A stretch of 64,000 bases of DNA, taken from positions 89,438 to 153,437 of the forward strand of contig NZ_PYAT01000008.1 in the NCBI RefSeq assembly GCF_003014655.1. The letters are read 5' to 3'. Below the pieces are notes generated by a model that was not told where the DNA came from, ran no database searches, and was given only the letters and a program-made list of their open reading frames with translations. The translations under genes and the position numbers were made by a program. Shown here in pieces: positions 55,866-64,000 of this stretch (position 1 is its first letter; every line of letters starts with the position of its first letter). The stretch comes from Planomicrobium soli. GTDB taxonomy: Bacteria > Bacillota > Bacilli > Bacillales_A > Planococcaceae.

Positions 55866-55914
55866 AGTGGTCTGACCACTCATATTGACTAGGATACAAA
55901 ACTTTTCGGTTTCC
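55866..55914 (-). promoter_or_regulatory. Promoter and GntR operator of gntR-accDA
   Basis: AGTGGTC-N1-GACCACT (55866-55880) is a perfect 15-base palindrome with the TGGTCxGACCA core typical of FadR-subfamily GntR regulators. Upstream is a weak promoter, TTTACG, 17 bp, TATCCT. The operator lies at the expected transcription start, so repression is likely. Confidence 0.65.
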
Positions 55915-55924
55915 GTAAAGAAAA

Positions 55925-55953
55925 AACTGCTTTTCTTATTAGAAAAGCAGTTA
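55925..55953 (-). terminator. Terminator after dnaE
   Basis: AACTGCTTTTC...GAAAAGCAGTT with a T-rich tail, overlapping the dnaE stop. Confidence 0.88.
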
Positions 55954-58900
55954 ACTGAGAATAGATTTGCATATAATGGCGATTTTTTGATTGCGGTTCT
56001 CGATGTTCCCCTGCACTTCAAGAACTGCATGCGGTTCCAATAAGGAGCTGTATTTTGCATATTCAGCTGGAAACAGGGTCAGTGAAGCCAGGCCCGTCTC
56101 GTCCTGCATGCTGACAAATGCCATTGCATCACCTTTTTTTGTACGGATCCGCTTGACGTCCTCCACCATGGCAAGCACCGTAACCGGCTCTTTATCTCGC
56201 CGGTTTTTCAAGGAATTCAGGTCCGCATAAGCTTTTTCACGCGTTTTCTTTTCGCGCTCGATCGGATGAGTCGATAGATAAAAGCCAAGCACTTCTTTTT
56301 CGAACTCTAATTTCAAGCTTTCCGGAATCGGAGAAGCTTGGGCATATTTCGGTTTCATAAAACTGCTTCCCATATCATCAAAAAGACCCGGCTCTTCGTC
56401 CGGTTTGACAAGTTCTGCATGTTTGACCGCACTATCGAGTGAGGCAAGCAATACCCCACGGTCAAGATCAAGTCCGTCAAGCGCCCCTGCTTTTATCAAA
56501 GGTTCAAACGCTTTTCGCGTGAAATGAATGGCCGATATTCGTTCAGCGATGTTGAACAAGCTGGTGAACGGCGCTTCTTTCCGTTCTGCCAGCAACGCTT
56601 TTACCGCAGTTGCAGGCACACCTTTAACCGAACTCAAGCCCATTCGTATTTGGCCGCCCTCCACAGAAAACGTGGAATGGCTCTTTTGGACAGACGGCGG
56701 CAAGACCGGTATCTTTTTTTCTTTTATTTCATGAAGCAACTGCTGGGTCTTTTCAGCGTTTCCGGCATTTGTCGACAAGAGCGCAGCATAAAAATAAACC
56801 GCGTAATGGGTCTTCATGTAAGCCAATTGGTACGAAATCACACTGTAAGCAACAGCATGGCTTTTTGGGAAGCCATAATCAGCAAAACGGACGATCAAAT
56901 TATACACTTCCGTCGCAGCTGCTTCCGGAAAACCTTTAGCCAATGCCCCACGGACAAAGTGCAGCCGTTCCTCATCCAAGATCTCCCGTTTCTTCTTGCT
57001 GACTGCCCGCCGCAGCAAATCGGCTTCCCCATAAGAAAAGCCAGCCATTGCTGCCGCAATTTGCATGATTTGTTCCTGATAAACAATGACCCCGTGCGTT
57101 TCCTTTAAAATTGGTTCTAACACCGGATGAGCATAGGTGACTTTTTCCTGCTTATGCTTACGTTTGGCATATAACGGGATAAATTCCATCGGACCGGGAC
57201 GGAATAAGGCATTGACAGCTACAATGTCTTCAAATGCGGTCGGCTGAATTTCTTTTAATGCCCTCCGCATGCCATCGGATTCCAGTTGAAAAACCCCAGT
57301 CGTATCCCCTGCAGCCAACGAAGAAAAAGTGTCTTGATCGGTCAACAGAATTTTCCTGTAGTCAATGTTCTCTCTGCGGTCAAGCTGAACCAATCGCCGG
57401 ATCTGTTCGAGAATCGTCAGGTTGCGCAATCCGAGAAAGTCCATTTTCAATAAGCCGATTGCCTCGAGTTCTTGCATTGGCCATTGGGTGATGAAAATGC
57501 CTTCGTTCCCTTTTTCGATTGGCACATGGTCAACAAGCGGTGACGGGCTTAGTATGACTCCCGCCGCATGGGTGGAAGCATGGCGCGGCAAGCCTTCCAA
57601 CTTGATCGCCGTTTTAAACCACGTTTTGCGTTCTTCTTTTTCAATAATCCAATCATTCAGGCGAGGAGATTCTTTTAAAGCCGATTTCAGCGTAGTCCCT
57701 ATCCGATTTGGAATCAGTTTGGATATGGCTTCAAGCTCCTCCGGTTCAAAACCGAAAACACGGGCTGTATCCCGAGCGACCGCTTTGGCAGACAGTGTTC
57801 CAAAAGTGATAATTTGCGCTGTTCTTGCCTCCCCGTATTTGCGAGCCACATACTCCACCACTTCATGCCGCCGGTAATCCGCAAAGTCAATATCGATATC
57901 CGGCAATGTTACGCGTTCCGGATTTAAGAAGCGCTCAAACAGCAGCCCGTGTTCAAGCGGGTCGACATCGGTGATGCGCAAGGAAAATGCGACAAGCGAG
58001 CTCGCTGACGATCCGCGTCCGGGACCTGTTAATATGCCATTATCCCGGGCAAATTTCATGAAATCTGAGACAATCAAAAAATAATCGATATACCCCATCT
58101 TTCCAATAACGGACAGCTCGTAGTCGAGACGGTCTTTATACGCTTTAGAATAATCAGGGATGCGTTCAGCCAATCCTTTTTCACAAAGCTCTGCTATAAA
58201 AGCAGCTTTGTCAATGGAATTTTTTAATGGAAAGACCGGCAGCAATTGCCGGTTCATAGAAATTGTAACTTTACAGCTATGGAGCATTCGCGCCGCTTCA
58301 GCCAGCCACTCCGGACGGTCTGAAAACCATTCGCGGAGTTCTCCGGCAGCCGGAACGTATGCCTTTGTATGGGCAGGGCGTTCACGCTGCGGATCATTCA
58401 GTTTCAAGCCTTGTCCGATGGCGGAAGCTACTTCAAACGCAAACGCGTCCTGTTCTTTCACGTAGCGGCTTTCTTGCGTCGCGATAACAGGAACACTCAC
58501 TTCGCTGCAAAAAGTTAGAAATTCCGCTTCTTCCGAAGAACTTTCTCCTCCAGGACGCTCTACACTGCCGAAACTATCAGCCCCAAAAACGGTCTTGATA
58601 TAATGGAAAATCGGCGCAGAGTCTGCTGCTGTCCATTCCCTTTTGTTCGGGATAACACAGATTAGCCCGTTCTTATATGCTCGCAGCCATTGTTCGGGAA
58701 TTGCACTTTTATCCCGGGTTGCCAATGCACTTGATATTTTCAATAAGTTGCTGTAGCCTTCATTTGTTTTGGCGTACAACACAACTGGGTAACTTTGTTC
58801 TTCATATTCAATAAACACCGATAAGCCGACAACTCCATGAATGCCGGCACGGCTGCAGGCTTCCCAAAATGGAAGGATGCCATACAGTTTCGTATTGACG

Positions 58901-59013
58901 ATTGCTGCAGCCTGCGTACCTTGTTCCACTAGAAAAGGGAAAAGTTCATCTAGGCGCACCGTGCTTTTCAGCAAATCAGCCGACGTGCTTATATGCGGAT
59001 AAACCATGGACAA
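55951..59013 (-). CDS. dnaE: DNA polymerase III alpha subunit, DnaE3 type
   Basis: Second replicative polymerase of low-GC Gram-positives; extends RNA primers before PolC. The 1020 residues contain the palm motifs GPGRGSSASSLVAF and PDIDIDFADYRRHEV, fingers (FRPGPMEFIPLYAKRKH), helix-hairpin-helix region, and C-terminal OB domain (VTVLAMVEDVKRIRTKKGD). The N-terminal PHP domain has lost its metal motifs (HISTSADLL instead of HxHTxYS; no TDH). TTG 59013 is six bases after GGAGGG and aligns with the B. subtilis start MSFVHL; ATG 59007 is an alternative. It follows nrnA by 16 bases. Confidence 0.94.
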   Translation of the reverse strand: MSMVYPHISTSADLLKSTVRLDELFPFLVEQGTQAAAIVNTKLYGILPFWEACSRAGIHGVVGLSVFIEYEEQSYPVVLYAKTNEGYSNLLKISSALATRDKSAIPEQWLRAYKNGLICVIPNKREWTAADSAPIFHYIKTVFGADSFGSVERPGGESSSEEAEFLTFCSEVSVPVIATQESRYVKEQDAFAFEVASAIGQGLKLNDPQRERPAHTKAYVPAAGELREWFSDRPEWLAEAARMLHSCKVTISMNRQLLPVFPLKNSIDKAAFIAELCEKGLAERIPDYSKAYKDRLDYELSVIGKMGYIDYFLIVSDFMKFARDNGILTGPGRGSSASSLVAFSLRITDVDPLEHGLLFERFLNPERVTLPDIDIDFADYRRHEVVEYVARKYGEARTAQIITFGTLSAKAVARDTARVFGFEPEELEAISKLIPNRIGTTLKSALKESPRLNDWIIEKEERKTWFKTAIKLEGLPRHASTHAAGVILSPSPLVDHVPIEKGNEGIFITQWPMQELEAIGLLKMDFLGLRNLTILEQIRRLVQLDRRENIDYRKILLTDQDTFSSLAAGDTTGVFQLESDGMRRALKEIQPTAFEDIVAVNALFRPGPMEFIPLYAKRKHKQEKVTYAHPVLEPILKETHGVIVYQEQIMQIAAAMAGFSYGEADLLRRAVSKKKREILDEERLHFVRGALAKGFPEAAATEVYNLIVRFADYGFPKSHAVAYSVISYQLAYMKTHYAVYFYAALLSTNAGNAEKTQQLLHEIKEKKIPVLPPSVQKSHSTFSVEGGQIRMGLSSVKGVPATAVKALLAERKEAPFTSLFNIAERISAIHFTRKAFEPLIKAGALDGLDLDRGVLLASLDSAVKHAELVKPDEEPGLFDDMGSSFMKPKYAQASPIPESLKLEFEKEVLGFYLSTHPIEREKKTREKAYADLNSLKNRRDKEPVTVLAMVEDVKRIRTKKGDAMAFVSMQDETGLASLTLFPAEYAKYSSLLEPHAVLEVQGNIENRNQKIAIICKSILS

Positions 59014-59029
59014 CCCAATCCCTCCTTTT

Positions 59030-59968
59030 TTATGATGAACAAATTTCAATCAGACGGTCAATCACCCGGTCGGCTTCTTCCCATGTATATGCCGTAGCAC
59101 CAGAAGCCATCGGATGTCCGCCACCGCCAAATTCCTTCGCCAATCCATTAATGATTGGACCTTTTGAGCGGAGGCGCACCCGGATTTCCGTTTCTTCTTC
59201 AATGAAAATGACCCATGCCTTCAAACCTTTAACATTGCCGAGAGAGCCGACAAGCAAGGAAGTTTCAGTCGCTGTTACGCCAAACTCCTTTAAAATGTCC
59301 AATGTGATTTTAACGTAGGCCGCGCCGCTTTCATCCAACTTGAAGTTCTGGTAAATATACCCCTGCAGATGAAGCAAATTGCGCTCCATTTCGTACATGC
59401 CGTTATACAGCGCTGTTCGGTCAAACTCATACTTGATGAGCTCCCCGGCTATTTCAAACGTTTTTTGTGTTGCGCTTGGGAATAGGAATCGGCCGGTATC
59501 TCCGACAATTCCAGCATATAAAAGCCTTGCTGCAGCATCAGAAAGTTTCCAATTTTCATGGTCTCGCCCATATGTAAATAACTCGTAAACCATTTCAGAA
59601 GCAGAGCTTGCTGTTATGTCTACTAAAACAATGTCTCCGTAAGGATCGTCGTTTGGATGATGATCAATTTTAATCACTTTAGCGCCTTTCTCGTAGCGCT
59701 GATCGTCTACCCGTTCGGTATTTGCCGTATCCGTGACGATGACCAATGCCCCTTCAAAATCTGCGTCTTCTACAGGGTCCGGAAAATCAAGGAAATCTAA
59801 AGTGAAATCGTGTTCACCCGCCGCAAGTACACGCTTTTCAGGGTAATTATGCTGCAGCAAGTACTTCAAGCCCATTTGGGAACCGTAAGCATCGGGATCT
59901 GGCCTTACGTGCCGGTGGATGATAATTGTATCGAATTGTTTAATTGTGTCTATGATTTGACTGTTCAA
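59030..59968 (-). CDS. nrnA: NrnA, oligoribonuclease and pAp phosphatase
   Basis: DHH-family nuclease that degrades very short RNAs and pAp. The 312 residues show HRHVRPDPDAYGSQMGL, VTDTANTERVD, KIDHHPNDDPYGD (DHH motif), GIVGDTGRFLF, and the DHHA1 substrate motif GGGGHPMASGATA. It is upstream of dnaE in the same operon, as in B. subtilis (ytqI). Confidence 0.95.
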   Translation of the reverse strand: MNSQIIDTIKQFDTIIIHRHVRPDPDAYGSQMGLKYLLQHNYPEKRVLAAGEHDFTLDFLDFPDPVEDADFEGALVIVTDTANTERVDDQRYEKGAKVIKIDHHPNDDPYGDIVLVDITASSASEMVYELFTYGRDHENWKLSDAAARLLYAGIVGDTGRFLFPSATQKTFEIAGELIKYEFDRTALYNGMYEMERNLLHLQGYIYQNFKLDESGAAYVKITLDILKEFGVTATETSLLVGSLGNVKGLKAWVIFIEEETEIRVRLRSKGPIINGLAKEFGGGGHPMASGATAYTWEEADRVIDRLIEICSS

Positions 59969-60060
59969 GTGTATGCTCCTTTTCTAAATAAAGATATCCG
60001 TTCGCAATTCCAGCTGTTTCTAGTACAATAAGAATGAGTTTTGGAATACAGGAGGTCCTT

Positions 60061-60372
60061 ATGAAAATTTTAGTGTTTTTAAGTGTGATTTTAATTTTTT
60101 TCTCGTTTGGGTTTTATTTTTATTATAAAACAAAGCAGTTCCGTACGTCTTTGCCGATTCGCAAAAAATGGTATGCCTCTATGGCATCGATCGCTTTAGG
60201 CAGCTTTGTTCTGTTTTTCGGCATCAATCAGCTATTGCTTTTCCAAACAGTTGTCACATACATCATCGCCGGCATTTTCATCATTCTAGGAGCAGGCTTG
60301 ATCGTCTACAACTCCAAAGCCGCCAAACATTACCGCTCGTTTCTTGATGAAGAAGCCCGGCTCAATAAATAA
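60061..60372 (+). CDS. ytpI: YtpI-like membrane protein
   Basis: A 103-residue protein with three spans (about 2-22, 40-60, 65-85), a basic loop KTKQFRTSLPIRKKWYASM, and a charged tail NSKAAKHYRSFLDEEARLNK. Function unknown. The ATG at 60061 follows AGGAGG; an in-frame codon at 60034 is unsupported. Divergent from nrnA and convergent with ytoI, as in B. subtilis. Confidence 0.85.
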   Translation: MKILVFLSVILIFFSFGFYFYYKTKQFRTSLPIRKKWYASMASIALGSFVLFFGINQLLLFQTVVTYIIAGIFIILGAGLIVYNSKAAKHYRSFLDEEARLNK

Positions 60373-60375
60373 ACC

Positions 60376-60402
60376 GCTCTCCTATTCAGGAGAGCTTTTT
60401 TT
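60376..60402 (+). terminator. Terminator after ytpI
   Basis: GCTCTCC, loop TATTCA, GGAGAGC and seven T, between convergent genes. Confidence 0.9.
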
Positions 60403-60406
60403 GGCT

Positions 60407-61714
60407 TTAACGATCCAAGAGCTGGAATGTCAGCAATGCTTTTCCGACAATCTCATCTTCGAACGAAACTTCAATGTCCACTTTCGCAGACTTGCGGGTA
60501 ATATCCAAAATAACAGGGCGCACAAGCATGACGGAATCATGCTGGACTGGCTTTAAAAAGTATACGGCCATATTTTCCAGAACACTGTCTTTGCGGTTTT
60601 TCGTCTTGAGAGCGGTACTGGCTGCCTCTGTTAAAATCGTCGTATACGCTCCGTATGACATGGAACCGTAAGCATTGGTCATTTGCGGAGTCACTCGAAA
60701 TTCCAGGGTTAGTTTGTCTGCCGATTGAAGATGCAGCTGACTTTTGATGATGTCATCGATTGTTTCGCCTTGCTGTGGCTGGCGCTGGGCGGTCTGTATA
60801 GCTTTAAGCACATCCTGTCGGCTGATAACCCCTTTAAGATAACCGGAATCATCCGTAACCGGCATCAGGTCGATGCCTTCCCAAACCATTCGGTGGCCTG
60901 CAGCCGCAACGCTTGTCTGCATTGAAACCGTAAGCGGGTATTTGGTCATGACTTTTTCGATAGGCTCTGTCTGGCCATGGCCAATAACATCCCGTGATGT
61001 AATGATGCCAACCAGTTTCTGGTTTTCGTCGACCACCGGAAATCCTCCATGCGAAGTTTCTTCATTTAATTCATTATACCGGCTGATTGTTTCTTTGAAA
61101 TGCAGGACAGCGGTGTTTTCCAAAGGAATCAGAATATCTTCAATCAGCAAGATTTCTTTTTTTATCAGCTGATCGTAAATGGCCCGGTTGATCATCGTCG
61201 CTACTGTAAAGGTGTCATAGCTTGTCGAGATGACCGGCAGCTCATATTCATCAGCGAGATTTTTGACGGTATCGGTTGTATCGAATCCACCGGTCACCAG
61301 TACTGCCGCACCGGCTCGCAGGGCATATTCCTGAGCCTTCAGCCGGTTGCCGACAATCAGTAGATTTCCGGCTTCTGTATAGCGCATCATATCATCCAGC
61401 TGCATAGCGCCGATTACGAATTTCGTCAGTGATTTATGAAGCCCTGCTCGGCCTCCAAGCACTTGGCCGTCAACAATATTGACAATCTCCGCATAAGTGA
61501 GCCGTTCGATATTTTCTTTCTTTTTCCGTTCAATCCGGATAGTGCCAACCCGTTCGATGGTTGAAACGAGCCGTTTTGCCTCTGCGTCTTTAATCGCCCG
61601 GTAAGCTGTGCCTTCGCTAACGTGCAATTCCTTCGCAATTCGGCGTACCGAGATTTTCTCACCGACAGCAAGCGTCTCGATATAATCAAGGATCTGTTCG
61701 TGTTTTGTTGCCAT
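60407..61714 (-). CDS. ytoI: YtoI: HTH, DRTGG, twin CBS and hot-dog domain protein
   Basis: A 435-residue putative nucleotide-sensing regulator. Order: winged HTH (ISVRRIAKELHVSEGTAYRAIKDAE, about 20-45), DRTGG domain (about 70-180; ITRTG-like ALRAGAAVLVTGGFDTTDTV), CBS pair (about 190-305: FPVVDENQKLVGIITSRDVIG, MPVTDDSGYLKGVISRQDVL), and a C-terminal thioesterase-like hot-dog (TNAYGSMSYGAYTTILTEAAS). CBS pairs often bind adenine nucleotides. ATG 61714 is chosen (MATKHEQIL); the open frame continues through the neighbouring terminator. Target unknown. Confidence 0.88.
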   Translation of the reverse strand: MATKHEQILDYIETLAVGEKISVRRIAKELHVSEGTAYRAIKDAEAKRLVSTIERVGTIRIERKKKENIERLTYAEIVNIVDGQVLGGRAGLHKSLTKFVIGAMQLDDMMRYTEAGNLLIVGNRLKAQEYALRAGAAVLVTGGFDTTDTVKNLADEYELPVISTSYDTFTVATMINRAIYDQLIKKEILLIEDILIPLENTAVLHFKETISRYNELNEETSHGGFPVVDENQKLVGIITSRDVIGHGQTEPIEKVMTKYPLTVSMQTSVAAAGHRMVWEGIDLMPVTDDSGYLKGVISRQDVLKAIQTAQRQPQQGETIDDIIKSQLHLQSADKLTLEFRVTPQMTNAYGSMSYGAYTTILTEAASTALKTKNRKDSVLENMAVYFLKPVQHDSVMLVRPVILDITRKSAKVDIEVSFEDEIVGKALLTFQLLDR

Positions 61715-61819
61715 AAGTTCACCCATTCCTCTGCTTTCCTGTCCTTCAAGTGTACCATATCCGCTACCGAAACAAAGTCGCCTAATTAATGGAACAACAG
61801 CAGTATTAAAGGAAAGCAT

Positions 61820-61850
61820 AAAAAATCCGAAGAGGCTGGCTCTTCGGATC
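61820..61850 (-). terminator. Terminator after ytkL
   Basis: ATCCGAAGAG, GCTGG loop, CTCTTCGGAT and six T on the minus strand, directly after the ytkL stop. Confidence 0.9.
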
Positions 61851-61855
61851 ATCTT

Positions 61856-62536
61856 TTATAAATCGATTACGCCGCCGACTTGCAAGACATTGACTTCGGC
61901 TTTATCGACAAGTTTCTTGAACTGTTCCGGATCTTGTTTGATTGGCGGGAAAGTATTGTAGTGAATCGGAACGACTGTTTTCGGGTTTATTAAGCTGACG
62001 GCATAAGCTGCATCTTCCGGACCCATTGTAAAAAAGTCGCCAATCGGCACAAATGCCAAATCAATGGCATTCATCTTGCCGATAATCTCCATATCTCCGA
62101 ACACTTCCGTATCACCCGCATGATAAAGGGTCTTACCTTCCGCTTTGAATAAAATTCCAGCAGGCATCCCGCCATATATGACACCGTCTTCCTCTGAAGT
62201 ATACGAGGAGCTATGAAACGCTTTCGTGAACTTTACAGTCCCGAAGTCAAACGTATGCGAGCCACCCAGGTTCATGCCTACCGTGTTTAAGCCTTTAGAG
62301 CCTAAATAACCGGCGAGCTCTACAGGCGCGACCACTTGCGCGCCGCTGGCTTTTGCCAGTTCAATCGTATCACCGACGTGGTCATTGTGGGCATGCGTCA
62401 GCAATATAGCGTCAGGTTTTTCGTTTTCTACCTTTAGATCTGTCAGGCTGTTTCCCGTAATGAATGGATCGATCAAGATGGTGTAATTTCCGGTTTTGAT
62501 TTTCACAACCGAATGGCCGTGGTATGAAACTTGCAT
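61856..62536 (-). CDS. ytkL: UPF0173 metal-dependent hydrolase (YtkL)
   Basis: A 226-residue metallo-beta-lactamase-fold hydrolase of the UPF0173 family. Motifs: [30 protein letters not shown] (HxHxDH), [18 protein letters not shown] and [12 protein letters not shown]. Substrate unknown. GGAGGGG precedes the ATG at 62536 and gives the family N-terminus; the codon at 62569 lacks a site. Divergent from the M24 peptidase. Confidence 0.92.
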   Translation of the reverse strand: MQVSYHGHSVVKIKTGNYTILIDPFITGNSLTDLKVENEKPDAILLTHAHNDHVGDTIELAKASGAQVVAPVELAGYLGSKGLNTVGMNLGGSHTFDFGTVKFTKAFHSSSYTSEEDGVIYGGMPAGILFKAEGKTLYHAGDTEVFGDMEIIGKMNAIDLAFVPIGDFFTMGPEDAAYAVSLINPKTVVPIHYNTFPPIKQDPEQFKKLVDKAEVNVLQVGGVIDL

Positions 62537-62628
62537 AAAACCCCTCCAATTTTGGTTTATCTGAACCATTTCTAGCTGTCTTATACCCTTAACTTTGTTA
62601 AACTACACATAAAGAGGAGGTAATACAT

Positions 62629-63720
62629 ATGAATAAAGTTCAGCAATTGCAGAGTTACTTAAAAGAACAATCGGTTGACGCGGCTTTTATTACCAATCCG
62701 GACAATGTCTTCTACATCAGTGGATTTCGGAGCAATCCGCACGAGCGTCTTCTTGGCGTCATGATATTCCAGGAAGCAGCACCGTTCCTCATCTGCCCGC
62801 AAATGGAAATTCCCGACGCGAAAAATGCTGGCTGGAGCGGTGATATTGTCGGTCACGTCGATACAGAGAACGCCATGGAAGTTCTCTACCGTACGGCTTT
62901 AAAGCGTGGTGTTTCTCTAAACAAGCTGGCGATTGAAAAATCGCATATGACCGTAGACCGTTATGATGCATTGAACGAATTGTTCGAAGCTCTTGAATTT
63001 GTTCAACTGGATGACCAAATCAATAGGCTGCGTGTTGTCAAAGACGAAGCGGAACTTCAGATTTTGCGTGAAGCGGCAGCACTTGCCGATTACGCTATTG
63101 AAGTTGGCACAAAAGCCATTAAAGAAGGCATCACGGAAATTGAAGTGATGACAGAAATCGAACTGGCGCTAAAAAAACGCGGCGTGACGCATATGTCTTT
63201 TGATACGACTGTCCTCAGTGGTCCGAAAGCGGCATCGCCGCACGGCAAGACGGGCGACCGCAAAATCCAAAAAGGCGACCTTGTATTGTTTGACCTGGGG
63301 GTTATTCACAAAGGTTATTGCTCGGACATCACCCGGACGGTAGCTTTCGGCGAACCAAACGAAGAACAAAAAGCAGTTTATGATGTAGTGCTGCAGGCTG
63401 AGTTGGCCGCAGTCAATGCTGTCAAACCCGGAATTACTGCTGCCGAACTTGACCAGACGGCCCGCCAAATTATTGAGGAAGCCGGTTATGGCGAGTTCTT
63501 TACACATCGCCTCGGCCACGGGCTTGGCATTTCTGTACACGAGTTCCCGTCGCTGCACGGCTCAAATTCGATGAAAATGGAAACCGGCATGGTCTTTACG
63601 ATTGAACCTGGCGTCTATGTTCCTGGGAAAGTCGGAGTCCGCATCGAGGATGATGTAGCCGTAACGGAGAACGGTGTTGAAGTATTGACCAAATTCCCGA
63701 AAGAACTTCAAATTTTGTAA
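62629..63720 (+). CDS. pepQ: M24 metallopeptidase, Xaa-Pro dipeptidase type
   Basis: Cleaves Xaa-Pro peptides. The 363 residues have a creatinase-like N-domain (about 1-125) and a pita-bread catalytic domain with metal ligands in LFDLGVIHKGYCSDITR (two Asp), HRLGHGLGISVHEFP (His), FTIEPGVYVPG (Glu) and RIEDDVAV (Glu). AGAGGAGG precedes the ATG at 62629. Family members are called PepQ or YkvY; the exact name is less sure than the family. It is followed by a terminator and an IS element. Confidence 0.88.
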   Translation: MNKVQQLQSYLKEQSVDAAFITNPDNVFYISGFRSNPHERLLGVMIFQEAAPFLICPQMEIPDAKNAGWSGDIVGHVDTENAMEVLYRTALKRGVSLNKLAIEKSHMTVDRYDALNELFEALEFVQLDDQINRLRVVKDEAELQILREAAALADYAIEVGTKAIKEGITEIEVMTEIELALKKRGVTHMSFDTTVLSGPKAASPHGKTGDRKIQKGDLVLFDLGVIHKGYCSDITRTVAFGEPNEEQKAVYDVVLQAELAAVNAVKPGITAAELDQTARQIIEEAGYGEFFTHRLGHGLGISVHEFPSLHGSNSMKMETGMVFTIEPGVYVPGKVGVRIEDDVAVTENGVEVLTKFPKELQIL

Positions 63721-63724
63721 TGAA

Positions 63725-63761
63725 AAAAGCTGGTCCAAGGAACTCCTTGGACCAGCTTTTT
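63725..63761 (+). terminator. Terminator after the M24 peptidase gene
   Basis: AAAAGCTGGTCCAAGGA and TCCTTGGACCAGCTTTT, a long perfect stem with T tail. Confidence 0.92.
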
Positions 63762-63835
63762 CAGAGTGTTGAGTAACCCTTTGATATAAGATAAGAACTT
63801 ATTTGTTTATCAAAAGAAAAGAAAATTTCCGATTT

Positions 63836-64000
63836 TTACGCCCTCCTTGCCAGAAGGAGGGCCATTTTTTTGATGTTTTGCGTGGCGGCTGTCAGGAAAG
63901 CCTGTTCTTGGACAGACGGACGCCCTCGGCGTCTTGCGTAGCGAAAGCCATGGAGTTCTTTGGCATCCGCAAAGCTTCTTTCAATGGTTTGGCTGCGCAG
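63836..64000 (-). mobile_element. C-terminal end of an IS1182-type transposase, cut by window
   Basis: The last 54 codons of a DDE transposase read on the minus strand: QTIERSFADAKELHGFRYAR, then RGRPSVQEQAFLTAATQNIK and KMALLLARRA before a TAA at 63838. This is the conserved C-terminal signature of the IS1182 family, including the catalytic Glu in SIERSFAD-type context. The start and the other end of the element lie outside the window. No clear terminal repeat could be assigned in 63765-63835. Confidence 0.85.

Overview
The window is a moderate-GC chromosomal segment of a Bacillota (Firmicutes) bacterium, most likely Planococcaceae (Planococcus/Planomicrobium type). Gene content and order follow the Bacillus subtilis sdhC-to-ytkL region closely. 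The genes I would expect there for sporulation in B. subtilis (sspI beside the rRNA methyltransferase, ytxC between thrS and dnaI, ytaF beside mutM) are missing. Almost all genes lie on the minus strand. The plus-strand genes are yslB, rnhC, ysdB, ytpI and the M24 peptidase. No tRNA, rRNA, CRISPR array or prophage was seen. One IS1182-type transposase is cut by the right edge.

Layout (described left to right; on the minus strand transcription runs right to left). 1-5.4 kb: truncated sdhC, yslB, lysC under a lysine riboswitch, uvrC, trxA, then a non-coding block with two inverted copies of an intergenic repeat. 5.4-10.6 kb: a fatty-acid degradation set, lcfA-fadR-fadB-etfB-etfA, with an 18-bp-arm FadR operator. 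10.7-17.2 kb: a 25-codon membrane microprotein, a DUF350 gene, mutS2, polX, cvpA, zapA, and convergent rnhC. 17.3-19.7 kb: a three-gene minor-pilin (PilV/PilW/PilX-like) cassette inserted between rnhC and pheT. 19.9-24.4 kb: pheST under a T-box, and an rRNA 2'-O-methyltransferase. 24.6-25.7 kb: a regulator, membrane protein and exporter operon with its own palindromic operator. 25.9-29 kb: an M42 peptidase, dUTPase, ysdB with a sigma-W type promoter, and ysdA. 29-32.7 kb: infC-rpmI-rplT behind an L20-type leader (infC starts at AUU) and thrS behind a T-box. 32.9-39.3 kb: dnaI, dnaB, nrdR, speD with a long leader, gapB with CcpN-type sites, coaE and mutM. 39.3-46.1 kb: polA, a D-aspartate-ligase-like ATP-grasp gene joined to phoPR, and a MaoC-like gene. 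46.2-55.9 kb: central carbon and lipid genes mdh, icd, citZ, fxsA, pyk, pfkA, accA, accD and a GntR regulator. 56-64 kb: dnaE, nrnA, ytpI, ytoI, ytkL, an M24 peptidase and the transposase end.

How it works together. Glycolysis (pfkA, pyk), the TCA cycle (citZ, icd, mdh, sdhC), gluconeogenesis (gapB), fatty-acid synthesis (accDA) and fatty-acid breakdown (fad/etf) sit near one another, and several carry recognisable operators. Replication and repair genes (uvrC, mutS2, polX, polA, mutM, dnaI, dnaB, dnaE, nrnA) form the second theme. Amino-acid supply and translation are controlled by RNA leaders: the L-box, two T-boxes and the L20 leader.

Most interesting items: (1) the minor-pilin cassette, whose middle gene seems to start at a non-AUG codon and would lose its prepilin signal if annotated from the first AUG; (2) a probable D-Glu/D-Asp peptidoglycan cross-bridge ligase in the phoPR operon; (3) intergenic repeats, two clusters of which lie between duplicated transcription terminators; (4) mutually exclusive hairpins in the citZ leader. 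All functional statements come from reading the sequence and recalled family knowledge; no database search was run.
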